From positions 1 to 64,000 of the forward strand of contig JAISTR010000003.1 of the NCBI GenBank assembly GCA_031272515.1: 64,000 nucleotides of DNA. The letters are read 5' to 3'. Made by a program: the position numbers and the translations under genes. Below the pieces are notes generated by a model. That model did no database searches, was not told where the DNA came from, and worked only from the letters and a program-made list of their open reading frames with translations. This stretch comes from Erysipelotrichaceae bacterium. GTDB lineage: Bacteria > Bacillota_I > Bacilli_A > Erysipelotrichales > Erysipelotrichaceae. Below, in pieces: positions 1-7,538 of this stretch; the stretch's first letter is position 1; every line of letters starts with the position of its first letter.

Positions 1-114
1 ACGATCGCCTCTGTTGGCAGCGCCCCCAAGGGAGCGCGGGTTGGCATTCATGCCAGCCCTGCCGATAAGCGGTCGCCGGGGACCCCTGAAGCCCAAGGCT
101 TTAGCCTTGGGTAG
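1..114 (+). CDS. C-terminal tail of a TnpB-like protein (partial)
   Basis: The frame open from base 1 encodes 37 residues and stops at 112-114 within the terminal hairpin of the IS end. The tail is rich in Gly, Ala, Pro and Arg with no domain. This fits the poorly conserved C-terminus of TnpB, the RNA-guided nuclease of IS200/IS605 elements, whose gene commonly ends within the right-end hairpin. The assignment rests on position more than on protein sequence. No catalytic region is in the window. Confidence 0.4.
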   Translation, partial: TIASVGSAPKGARVGIHASPADKRSPGTPEAQGFSLG

Positions 115-119
115 TTCAC
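1..119 (+). mobile_element. Right end of an IS200/IS605-type element (cut by window edge)
   Basis: A perfect 9-bp hairpin (CCCAAGGCT at 92-100, AGCCTTGGG at 103-111) is followed by a short tail ending near 119. A reading frame open from base 1 stops inside the hairpin at 112-114. A hairpin overlapping the 3' end of tnpB is the usual right-end layout of IS200/IS605 elements and also encodes the 3' part of the omega RNA. The downstream flank is the middle of a ydjC-like gene, so the element appears to have inserted there. The exact boundary is not visible because the other end lies outside the window. Confidence 0.55.
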
Positions 120-473
120 ATGCCGATTCAGCACGAATCGGTCTATAAGATTCTCTATGCGGACAAGGCCGAGGACCGCCAGAAATATGATCCGGTTTCC
201 TGGTTTATTGAGGACCCGGATCATATGCAAGAGCACAAAGTGGCGATTGCGGCTTTCCATCCGGGCTATCTCGATGACTTCATCTACTTTGATTCCTCGA
301 AGCATTTCAACCTGGCCCGGTTGATGGACATTGAAGCCCTGTCCTCCGACAGGCTTAAGGCCTGGGTGAGGGACAACCGCATTGAACTGGTGAACATGAC
401 GGATGCCCTCTATGGCACTAACGAGTACCAGGCGCACCTGAAGGCATCGGGCAAAGACTACGCTTTGGACTAG
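120..473 (+). pseudogene. ChbG/YdjC-like carbohydrate deacetylase, 3' fragment
   Basis: The 117 encoded residues resemble the C-terminal part of the YdjC/ChbG family, which deacetylates chito-oligosaccharides and related sugars. The visible marks are a FHPGYLDD segment followed by a region ending ELVNMTD, as in the last third of family members. Full-length proteins are about 240-300 residues, so the N-terminal half with most metal ligands is missing. The ATG at 120 lies at the junction with the IS end and has no Shine-Dalgarno site, so it is probably an internal codon. The gene was most likely split by the element. Whether its 5' part survives is outside the window. Confidence 0.6.
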
Positions 474-475
474 CG

Positions 476-1558
476 TTATTTGCGCTGGTTTTTATAAACG
501 CTGGTAGGCGAATAGCGCAGAGCGGTCCACTGATGGATGTTTTTGGTATAGGAAACAAAGGTGTGATCACCCCGGACCATCTCCGTCTTTTTGTCATAGT
601 TTTCCGGATTCTTCAAAACCTGCTCGGTTGTGTCCAAAAGATACTGAAGCATAATCGGATGGGTGTCGAACATGCCATGTCCGGGAAAGACCCCGGTCAT
701 GTCTTTCAAGCGCGGCTGCAGCTTGATTAGGGCGTCGTGCATCGCCTCCACCGTACAGAACTCTTGGTGCGGGCCTGCGGTTCTGCCGCCCACACCGGTG
801 CAGTCACCGATGAAGATGGTGCCGTTATGCTTGTCATAGTAGGCGCACTGCCCGGCGCTGTGTCCGGGGATCAATACCGCCTCGACAAGATAGCCGTCCC
901 CCAAATCAAATTCATAGCCATCCGGGACCCCGACGACATTGTAGGGCTTGTAGTTTTCCTTGTGGTCCAAATCCACAATCAAATCTTTTTTATCGAAGTG
1001 CGTATAAACCGGCTCTCCCGGTTTGACTTCCTCGTTTTCTCCAACCACAATCGTCTCTCCGGTTTGATTGAACAGGTAGTCCCAGATATCGGGATTGTTC
1101 TTGCTTTGGATATCAAACACTTCGTTTTCATGGCAGTAGCAGGTATCAAACTGGGCATTGCCATAGCAGTGGTCAAAGTGATGGTGGGTGTTGCAGACAA
1201 TGACCTCCTTGTCGCCAACCAGATGGCGGATTAAGCCTTTGAGGTCGCCTACCCCAAAGGAGGTATCGACAATCAGGGCTTTTTTGGGGCCGTTGATCAA
1301 ATACATCCAGACATCCCCGGCACCATCGAAACTCTCGTTAAACAAAGCCCAGGTGTTGTCCCGGACCTTGTAGCACTCGGTGTAGGGGTTAATCTCCGGA
1401 TAAAATTCTTTTAATGTACTGAATTCCCTTAATACTTTCAGAAAGGACCAGCGCACGACGTGCTCCGGTTCAAAGATAATCCGTTTCGATTTCAGATCGG
1501 ATTTGATGGGACGCGGGATGCCGTTGATGGCTTTGCTGTTTGTTAGTGGACCAGGCAT
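476..1558 (-). CDS. MBL-fold metallo-hydrolase (360 aa)
   Basis: Metallo-beta-lactamase-fold hydrolase of unknown substrate. The sequence shows the metal-binding motif NTHHHFDH, a later PGHSAGQC segment supplying another His, GDCTG with the bridging Asp position, and a C-terminal FPGHG. There is no signal peptide, so it should be cytoplasmic. The start is supported by an AAGGAGA site just upstream. A paralogue lies at 7539-8513; this copy has about 15-20 extra residues in the middle (around the GENEEVKPGEP segment) and a longer N-terminus. It sits downstream of the mannose-family PTS operon but behind a strong terminator, so it is probably transcribed separately or by read-through. Its substrate cannot be deduced. 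Confidence 0.85.
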   Translation of the reverse strand: MPGPLTNSKAINGIPRPIKSDLKSKRIIFEPEHVVRWSFLKVLREFSTLKEFYPEINPYTECYKVRDNTWALFNESFDGAGDVWMYLINGPKKALIVDTSFGVGDLKGLIRHLVGDKEVIVCNTHHHFDHCYGNAQFDTCYCHENEVFDIQSKNNPDIWDYLFNQTGETIVVGENEEVKPGEPVYTHFDKKDLIVDLDHKENYKPYNVVGVPDGYEFDLGDGYLVEAVLIPGHSAGQCAYYDKHNGTIFIGDCTGVGGRTAGPHQEFCTVEAMHDALIKLQPRLKDMTGVFPGHGMFDTHPIMLQYLLDTTEQVLKNPENYDKKTEMVRGDHTFVSYTKNIHQWTALRYSPTSVYKNQRK

Positions 1559-1574
1559 TTTGGTTCTCCTTTCT

Positions 1575-1610
1575 CAAAACAAGGCTGGCAGTATAGCCAG
1601 CCTTGTTTTG
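1575..1610 (-). terminator. Strong terminator after the PTS operon
   Basis: Perfect 15-bp inverted repeat (1575-1589 with 596-610) and a 6-nt loop. The stem carries an A-tract and T-tract at its two edges, so it can work in both directions. It lies between the YcxB-like gene and the MBL gene on the minus strand. Confidence 0.85.
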
Positions 1611-1614
1611 CCTG

Positions 1615-2097
1615 TTAAGAAATCGTTTGTTGTTCCAGAAGGCTGACCAGCTTGCGTAAAAATCCGGTTTCTTCTGATAATTCTCTTTGCGGGATGAGTA
1701 TCATTTCCTCATTGGCCAGATAGAGCACAATCATATCCAGCAGCACATAGTAGTTTTTGATTTTGGTGCTTTGGCGATTGACTTTCAGGCTCTCCTGTTT
1801 CAACTCCAATTCCACCTTATCGACGATGCTGGAATTTTTGATGTGGTCCTTAATGACCTTGTTTAATAGATCTGTGTAGAGCCAGCGGGAAATGACAAAT
1901 ACCCACAAAACCATAAAGACGCATCCGCCAATCCACCACCATAACGACAAGCGCAAGACCACTAGCAGGCTCAAGGGGAGTACCACTCCCCAAAGAGCCA
2001 TTTTGATTCTAGACTGCCGCATTTGCTTGTCATTCAGCAGGATCTGCTGATAATAGGACAGGTAGTCCGCTGGTGTCAGCTGGTATTGCAGATGCAT
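1615..2097 (-). CDS. YcxB-like membrane protein
   Basis: A 160-residue protein with two closely spaced hydrophobic segments near residues 33-75 and a soluble C-terminal part. The C-terminal part (VDKVELELKQESLKV, then residues resembling YYVLLDMIVLYL and a run ending ILIPQREL) looks like the YcxB-like domain, whose function is unknown. It is the last gene of the PTS operon, 18 bases after the IID gene, and a strong terminator follows. Its upstream ribosome site is weak (AAGGG). The neighbourhood suggests it is co-expressed with the transporter, but no role can be assigned from sequence. Confidence 0.7.
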   Translation of the reverse strand: MHLQYQLTPADYLSYYQQILLNDKQMRQSRIKMALWGVVLPLSLLVVLRLSLWWWIGGCVFMVLWVFVISRWLYTDLLNKVIKDHIKNSSIVDKVELELKQESLKVNRQSTKIKNYYVLLDMIVLYLANEEMILIPQRELSEETGFLRKLVSLLEQQTIS

Positions 2098-2115
2098 GGG
2101 GTCCGCCCTTTTCTT

Positions 2116-2967
2116 CTAGGCCAGAAGGGTCGTGAAATAACCGATGGCAGCAACCGGAATCATCCACAGGATGATGGCTTGGGCCGACATCTTCTTGTAC
2201 TTAATCAGCCAGAAGGTAATCAAAGCGGCGGCCAGGGAGAGGCACTTCGGCAAGAAGGCATCAAAGACCTGGGTTTGGAAATTCACCGTCAATTCCCCGC
2301 TGGTAAAGATCAAGCCGGATTTGACATTCATGATGCTGGCAAGAACACCGCCGATGACTAAGACACCAAGGGTCTCCAGCGCCGGAATCAGTCTGTCCTT
2401 CACACCGGAGTTGACCAGGATATCAGCACTGGTCAGACCAAGGCGGAAACCGGAACGGAATAAGAGGTAGGATAAGACGCCATTGGCAATGGTATAGGCC
2501 AAAAACATGAAGATCGGGCCCATCGGCGAGCCGGTGGAGCTCATGCCGATACCGATGGAAATGATGATTGGCGTCAAAAGCGCCTGAATCAGGGAATCGC
2601 CGATACCGGCAATGGGGCCGGCCAGGGCGGTTTTGATACTTTGGATGACTTCATTGGGAACTTCATCCGCTTTCGCCCGTTCCACTTCCAGGCCCAGGCA
2701 GGTACCATAGATCACAGCACCCAGACCTTGTTGGGTATTGAAGAACACGCAGTGGTTCAACCCGAGGCGTTTTTGTTTTTCCACATCCCCCGGATACAGG
2801 TCTTCGGCGACATTGAGCATCAGGGAGGTCATGGATAGACCGAGCATTCTTTCTCTGGTGAAGCACATGGGAATCGCCCAGTTGTAAGTCCAGAATGCCT
2901 TGCTGACAAATTTCTTGTCATTTTTCAGGGAGTCAAGACGTTCGATTTCTTTTGCGCTCGCAGTCAT
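2116..2967 (-). CDS. PTS mannose/fructose/sorbose family IID subunit
   Basis: Membrane subunit IID of a mannose-family phosphotransferase permease. With IIC it forms the sugar channel in the cytoplasmic membrane. At 283 residues it has the family's usual length, an N-terminal cytoplasmic region with the CFTRERMLGLSMTSLML stretch, the conserved GPIAGIGDSL loop, and C-terminal hydrophobic segments. The start lies two bases after the IIC stop, so translation is probably coupled. The gene order IIB-IIC-IID is standard, but no IIA gene is present. The transported sugar cannot be told from sequence. Confidence 0.93.
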   Translation of the reverse strand: MTASAKEIERLDSLKNDKKFVSKAFWTYNWAIPMCFTRERMLGLSMTSLMLNVAEDLYPGDVEKQKRLGLNHCVFFNTQQGLGAVIYGTCLGLEVERAKADEVPNEVIQSIKTALAGPIAGIGDSLIQALLTPIIISIGIGMSSTGSPMGPIFMFLAYTIANGVLSYLLFRSGFRLGLTSADILVNSGVKDRLIPALETLGVLVIGGVLASIMNVKSGLIFTSGELTVNFQTQVFDAFLPKCLSLAAALITFWLIKYKKMSAQAIILWMIPVAAIGYFTTLLA

Positions 2968-2969
2968 GA

Positions 2970-3743
2970 TTATTTTCCCTCCTTCGCATCGGCAGGTTTA
3001 CTGCAAAGATAGATGACATAGGCTACCAGGCAGCCGATGGCCGTAATTGACATCGTGTTGAGGCCCATGGAAGCACAGAGCATAAAACCGACAATAAAGA
3101 AAATGAATTGCAGATTGTCGTGAATCAGGGTAACCAGCAGCATCATAAAGCCGACGGCCGGAACTAAGCTGATGTAGACATTCAGGATACCGCTTACCCA
3201 GGAGGGAATCGATTCGACGAATGCTTGAATCGCCGATTGCCCAACCAGGCAGATGACGGTCACAAAGACAAAGCTGGTAATGAAAGTGGAGATGTGTGAC
3301 AGATACGGAAACCAGACCGCCTGTTTGATTCTTCCGCGTTCAATCAAAGCATCATCAGCATGCAGGATGAATTGCTTGAAGATGTTGCCCAATTCATTGG
3401 CAAACGTGTTGATTGGCGCAAACGCCAAGCAGATGGTCAGGGTAATGGCAGCATCCGCCCCGGAAATCAACGAGAGCGGCAAAGCAAACCAGAGGGCGGT
3501 GCCGATGTTTGGCAGAGTGGCAACCCCGCCGATTGACATTTGCCCGATGTAAGCTGCTTGAATGACGCAGCCAACAATCATTGCGTCCGCTACATTCCCC
3601 ATAATCAAACCGATAATCAGACAGTGGATCAGCGGTTTTGACATGATGTTCATGCTCAGCCAGCCTAGCGGGAAGACGCCGGTGGCAGTGATGAAACTGA
3701 AAAAACCCAGCAGTACTGCCTGAACTACACTAATAGAAGCCAT
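2970..3743 (-). CDS. PTS mannose/fructose/sorbose family IIC subunit
   Basis: Integral membrane subunit IIC (257 residues) of a mannose-family PTS, which with IID forms the translocation channel. It is hydrophobic along its length, with the family's N-terminal FFSFITATGVFPLGW-type segment and the repeated IGLIMGNVADAMIVG region that precedes the transport loop. The start has a clear AAAGGAG site. It lies 29 bases downstream of IIB and 2 bases upstream of IID on the minus strand. A second, distinct IIC lies at 40233-41012. Confidence 0.92.
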   Translation of the reverse strand: MASISVVQAVLLGFFSFITATGVFPLGWLSMNIMSKPLIHCLIIGLIMGNVADAMIVGCVIQAAYIGQMSIGGVATLPNIGTALWFALPLSLISGADAAITLTICLAFAPINTFANELGNIFKQFILHADDALIERGRIKQAVWFPYLSHISTFITSFVFVTVICLVGQSAIQAFVESIPSWVSGILNVYISLVPAVGFMMLLVTLIHDNLQFIFFIVGFMLCASMGLNTMSITAIGCLVAYVIYLCSKPADAKEGK

Positions 3744-3772
3744 ACTTTTTTCTCCTTTCGCAATGGAATTTG

Positions 3773-4261
3773 CTAATACTTGCCCTTAATACTGTTCCAA
3801 GATATTGCAGGGCTGGAAGGATGTTGCTGAATGACGACGTCGACACCGTTATTCCCCATTTCCTTCACGGCATTCAGCTCTTTTTCATTCAGATAACAAT
3901 GATCTTCGAGCTTAACCTGGACTTCTCCGACCACAGCGGGTACGGTCGCAATGTTCAAATACATTGGCAGACCGTCAACTGCCCGGTACAAATCCGCGAA
4001 AACGCTGGGAACACGTGCCAAAATCAATGTTCTGACATCGTCGTTCATTGCTTCTTTGATCAGCGCGACACCTTCGTCAAAATCCACGACGGTGCACTCC
4101 ACTCCATGTGGTGCTGCCATTTCGTAGATTCTTTTTAACATGGGATTGGATGCATTGATTTTATCAATGGTAATAACACGCTTTATTCCATTGAGGGGAA
4201 TAATGCGTGTCTGAACCTGACCATGTATCAGGCGGTCATCGCTTCTCATCACGGCAATCAT
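3773..4261 (-). CDS. PTS mannose/fructose/sorbose family IIB subunit
   Basis: Cytoplasmic IIB phosphocarrier of the operon (162 residues). The DDRLIHGQV motif near the N-terminus holds the His that is phosphorylated by IIA in this family and passes the phosphate to the sugar. The start has a strong AAGGAGG site. It is the first gene of the operon. The 222 bases upstream contain no regulator gene, and I see no convincing sigma-54 -24/-12 promoter. No IIA domain is fused to IIB (a fused AB protein would be about 320 residues), so phosphate must come from a IIA encoded elsewhere. Confidence 0.92.
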   Translation of the reverse strand: MIAVMRSDDRLIHGQVQTRIIPLNGIKRVITIDKINASNPMLKRIYEMAAPHGVECTVVDFDEGVALIKEAMNDDVRTLILARVPSVFADLYRAVDGLPMYLNIATVPAVVGEVQVKLEDHCYLNEKELNAVKEMGNNGVDVVIQQHPSSPAISWNSIKGKY

Positions 4262-4483
4262 ATAGCCAAATCCTCCTTTCCGAATGATAAAGAGATGAAA
4301 CCCTTTTCACTAACTTTAGTTTAAGGGAACAACAAAAAGCATTTAATATCAGAAAATCCGCACAGGTAAAAGGAAAAACATGGAGGATTTTATCCCTTCT
4401 TTTTTTTCGTGAATTTACAGATACATTTTCATCTTAAGTTATGCTTTTCTTTTTTTTAAAATAGGAGCATAGACAGGAGGCAT

Positions 4484-5863
4484 ATGAGCCAAACAGCGAA
4501 AAAACAAGTTGGTACAAACTTGACAGAAGGGCCTATTTTCCGGAATCTTTTGATTTTTGCGATGCCGATTGTTTTGACGACTTTGTTGCAACAGTTTTAT
4601 TCGATGGTGGACCTGATGGTTGCCGGGCAGTTTGTCGGCAGTATCGGGACGGTCGGTGTGTCCATTGGCGGTGAGCTGGCTGACTTGTTGGCGCCGGTGG
4701 CGATGAGCTTTGCGACGGCCGGCCAAATCTATATTGCGCAGCTGTTTGGTGCGAAGGATCTCAAGCGGACCAAGGAGACCATCGGTACCTTATTGACGGT
4801 GATGATGGGATTTTCCATTTTTGGAATGCTTTTGATTTTTGTATTAAGGGAGCCATTATTGCACTGGCTGAACTGTCCGCCGGAAGCCTGGAACCAGGCA
4901 ATGTCCTATCTGATTATTACCACATTCGGTTTGCCGTTTGTGTTTGGGTATAACGCCGTGGTTGGGATTCTGCGGGGTATGGGGGAATCCAAACGCCCGC
5001 TCTATTTTATTATGGTAGCCACCGTTGTTAACATCGTGGCGGATATCATCCTGGTCGCCGTCTTCCGCTTGGAGGCAGCCGGCACGGCTTTGGCAACCAT
5101 TGCTTCGCAGTTTGGTTCCTTTGCGGCGGCTTTCTATTACATGTACAAGCACCGGGAACACTTTGATTTTGAGCTGAAGCTTTCCTATTTTAAAATGCAC
5201 AGCCATCACCTGAAGGTCATCGTGAAGCTGGCAATTCCGCAGATTGTGCGCTCTTCCTTTGTGCGCTTCTCAATGCTGTGGGTGAATTCGCATATCAATG
5301 CCTATGGACTGGTGGTCTCTGCGACCAACAGCGTCGGCAATAAGATCTCCAAGTTCCTGGAGGCTTTTGTGGCCGGTATCGATACGGCAGCCGGGGCGAT
5401 GATCGGGCAGAACCTGGGGGCCCGCCAGCATCAGCGGGCAGGCAGGATTGTTTGGGTAACTTTAGCCTGCTGCCTGAGTATTGCGACGGTTTGTTCGGCT
5501 TTGGGGCTGTTTTTCCCCAAACAAATCTTTTCCATGTTTACCACCGATACGGCAGTATTGGCCATGAGTGTGGTGTATCTGCAGATCTATGTCATGAGCT
5601 TTTATATGTCGGCGATTACCGGGACCTTTCAGGCAATGGTAACCGGCTGCGGTTTTGTCTCCCTGGGATTCTTGATTGGAATTCTGGATGCGGTGGTTTG
5701 CCGGATCGGGTTCTCGCTTTTGTTCTCTGAGGTATTCCATCTGGAACATCTGTCCTATTGGCTGGGAACCGGGTTTTCAAGGACCCTGCCGGGACTGTTA
5801 TGCTTCCTCTACTTTATGAGCGGCAAGTGGAAGACCAGGAAGTTGCTTTCGGAGCAGAAATAA
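4484..5863 (+). CDS. MATE family efflux transporter
   Basis: Multidrug and toxic compound extrusion protein (459 residues) expected to span the membrane 12 times and to export cations or drugs in exchange for Na+ or H+. The N-terminal FAMPIVLTTLLQQFYSMVD segment, the LRGMGESKRPL loop and the second-half GMIGQNLGA segment are typical of the family. The start follows an AGGAGG site at the normal distance. The gene stands alone between the divergent PTS operon and its own terminator. The substrate cannot be assigned; DinF-like and NorM-like subgroups are both possible. Confidence 0.92.
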   Translation: MSQTAKKQVGTNLTEGPIFRNLLIFAMPIVLTTLLQQFYSMVDLMVAGQFVGSIGTVGVSIGGELADLLAPVAMSFATAGQIYIAQLFGAKDLKRTKETIGTLLTVMMGFSIFGMLLIFVLREPLLHWLNCPPEAWNQAMSYLIITTFGLPFVFGYNAVVGILRGMGESKRPLYFIMVATVVNIVADIILVAVFRLEAAGTALATIASQFGSFAAAFYYMYKHREHFDFELKLSYFKMHSHHLKVIVKLAIPQIVRSSFVRFSMLWVNSHINAYGLVVSATNSVGNKISKFLEAFVAGIDTAAGAMIGQNLGARQHQRAGRIVWVTLACCLSIATVCSALGLFFPKQIFSMFTTDTAVLAMSVVYLQIYVMSFYMSAITGTFQAMVTGCGFVSLGFLIGILDAVVCRIGFSLLFSEVFHLEHLSYWLGTGFSRTLPGLLCFLYFMSGKWKTRKLLSEQK

Positions 5864-5891
5864 GGGGAGCAGATAGCTTTACTCATACATC

Positions 5892-5923
5892 AAAAAAAGG
5901 AGGCAGTTGTTGCCTCCTTTTTT
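5892..5923 (+). terminator. Terminator after the MATE gene
   Basis: GGAGGCA (899-905 of the 5,000s) pairs with TGCCTCC at 5911-5917, flanked by an A-run and a T-run, so it could also serve the convergent methyltransferase gene. Confidence 0.85.
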
Positions 5924-5963
5924 TCATCCTTATTAAGCTTCTGCGCCTTGTTTTACAAACGTC

Positions 5964-6560
5964 TCAATCTTTCTGCAATTTCACTACCTGCGCATATCCG
6001 TCATAGGCATAGCCGGAAAGCGAAAAGCCATACCCGGAAAACCTCGACGCTGTTTCTTCGACACTGAAAAACTCCCCAACGACACGAAACAGGCGTAAAA
6101 GTCCATTCATAGCTTTGCGGATGGGAAATGGCAAACGCGGGTCGGCTATATACAGGATCCCGCCAGGTTTGAGAAGCCTCGCTGCTTCCTGTGCGAATCC
6201 GGGCTTATCGCTGAAATGGTGATAAGCCATACAGGCAACAATCGCATCAAAGCTGTTGTCATCAAAAGGTGTCTGCTCACTACGGGAAAGCCGAATATCC
6301 ATCTCTGGACATTTTGCTTTTGCTTGCTCTACCATAGCTTTTTTTATGTCAATCCCATAGGCGCTAAACGCACAATCAGCACACAGTTTTTGCAACAGTG
6401 CACCGGTACCGCAGCCCACATCCAACAGGGACATTCCCGGTTTCAAAGCCACCTCTTTTTGCAGAAGCTGATAGAATTTCCGGGAGGCTTTCCCCTCGAA
6501 GCCGTCATCGTATGCGGATGCCCGTTTTGAAAATTTGAAGTCTTTCTTGTCTGATGACAT
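5964..6560 (-). CDS. Class I SAM-dependent methyltransferase
   Basis: A 198-residue cytoplasmic methyltransferase with the SAM-binding motif LLDVGCGTG (motif I), the acidic AYGIDI strand end (motif II), and a DAIVACMAYHHFSD region (motif IV), resembling the UbiE/Methyltransf_11 group. The substrate is unknown. The start chosen (MSSDKKDF) lies 17 bases after the stop of the CsoR-type repressor gene, so the two form an operon; a longer open frame that runs into the repressor gene is not needed. The pairing suggests metal- or electrophile-responsive expression, but this is an inference. Confidence 0.85.
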   Translation of the reverse strand: MSSDKKDFKFSKRASAYDDGFEGKASRKFYQLLQKEVALKPGMSLLDVGCGTGALLQKLCADCAFSAYGIDIKKAMVEQAKAKCPEMDIRLSRSEQTPFDDNSFDAIVACMAYHHFSDKPGFAQEAARLLKPGGILYIADPRLPFPIRKAMNGLLRLFRVVGEFFSVEETASRFSGYGFSLSGYAYDGYAQVVKLQKD

Positions 6561-6577
6561 GATTTCTTCTCTCTTTT

Positions 6578-6853
6578 TTAAACGATGCGCGAAAACTGCT
6601 CGATGGCAGACGATAACTTCTTGATGATTTCTTCGCCATTCCCCTCGCGGACACCATCCAGTACACAATGTTGGAGATGCCCCTCCAAAATAACCTGACC
6701 GGTTTTATGCAAAGCGGATTTCACCGAACTAATTTGAATCAGGATTTCATCACATTCTTTGCCATCTGCGACCATCTTCATTAACCCGCGTACTTGCCCC
6801 TCTATTCGCTTTAAACGGTTTGTAATTGCGTCAACATCCATACAAGGTTTCAT
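6578..6853 (-). CDS. CsoR/FrmR-family metal-sensing repressor
   Basis: A 91-residue all-alpha repressor of the DUF156 family. Numbered from the second ATG, Cys34, His59 and Cys63 reproduce the Cys-His-Cys spacing (25 then 4) of the copper sensor CsoR, while formaldehyde and nickel sensors of the family keep a different set. RLKRIEGQVRG at the N-terminus is the family signature. The second of two adjacent ATGs fits the GGAGG site better (7 bases). It is transcribed with the methyltransferase gene. CsoR usually controls copper exporters, none of which is nearby; Cu(I) sensing is likely but a persulfide-type sensor is possible. Confidence 0.88.
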   Translation of the reverse strand: MKPCMDVDAITNRLKRIEGQVRGLMKMVADGKECDEILIQISSVKSALHKTGQVILEGHLQHCVLDGVREGNGEEIIKKLSSAIEQFSRIV

Positions 6854-6884
6854 CATTGTACCTCCAAAAAAATAGGCAATAGTA

Positions 6885-6915
6885 TATACCATATACCCCT
6901 ATACCCTATTATGTG
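6885..6915 (-). promoter_or_regulatory. Candidate operator of the CsoR-type repressor
   Basis: Just upstream of the repressor start the sequence holds TATACCCCTATACCC followed by TATTAT (6892-6911). Tracts of C or G flanked by AT steps are typical of operators bound by this family. The site overlaps the promoter region, which fits autoregulation. Not proven. Confidence 0.5.
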
Positions 6916-7031
6916 CCTTTGTAAAGAACGAGTCAAGAGATGTCGACAAGTTCCGCTATAATAAGTTTAGGCGGTATGTTGACCTATAACGCAATTACAA
7001 AGAGCAAACAGCTGATACAGGGAGAGAAAAA

Positions 7032-7388
7032 ATGGATTAGGATAAAATTTTTGTAAGTGCAATGTTAAATGAACTGACTAATGTGAACCTTACCTGCTAT
7101 AAAAGCAGCTTGAGCGATTCTGACAAGCCGCAGCAAAACGATGATCCCTCCTGACGCGCAAGAAGCGTAATCGTTAAGCTGCCAAAAGAGGATCAAAAAA
7201 AGCTTTATGACTTCATACAGCTTGCGATTATTGACACCGCATCCACAATATTTTGGACGATTGATGGCTCTCATTTCCCGGAAACGCTTGACGAGGATTT
7301 TGTGCTGAAATATGGTGAGGAAGAAATACAAGGGCTTCTTCAGGACGACCTGATTGAACTTGCTGAGGAAATGGGTGTTTATAGTTAA
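7032..7388 (+). pseudogene. Degraded unknown gene with two in-frame stops
   Basis: A single frame of 118 codons runs from ATG 7032 (with a GGAGAG site before it) to TAA 7386-7388. It is interrupted by TAG at 7038-7040 and TGA at 7152-7154. The second half reads as a normal acidic globular protein, with segments such as DFIQLAIIDTAST and LQDDLIELAEEMGVYS, so the gene was once real and decayed by point mutation without frame loss. I do not recognise the family. A promoter-like TATAAT (about 6958) precedes it. Apart from this remnant, the 6857-7538 gap holds only the repressor promoter region and a terminator at 7482-7513. Confidence 0.6.
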
Positions 7389-7481
7389 TTGTGCTGTAAT
7401 GATTACGAATGTGTTTTATGGCTTTAAACTTGTGTCGTTGCCAACGAACAATTTAACTCATACAGTTTCATCTTTTCCCCA

Positions 7482-7513
7482 CCAAAAAAGAGGCCTTCCA
7501 GTCTCTTTTTTGG
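7482..7513 (-). terminator. Terminator after the second MBL gene
   Basis: Perfect 11-bp inverted repeat (7482-7492 with 7503-7513) whose arms are A/T runs, giving a U-tract in either direction. It lies 26 bases after the stop of the minus-strand MBL gene. Confidence 0.75.
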
Positions 7514-7538
7514 ATTCATTGAAAGTGAATGCTTTGCT

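Noticed and set aside
48-437. Minus-strand 129-codon frame
   Set aside because: Shadow of the ydjC fragment and IS end; no ribosome site or protein-like composition.
4262-4483. Sigma-54 promoter for the first PTS operon
   Set aside because: No TGGC-N8-TGC pattern with correct spacing found.
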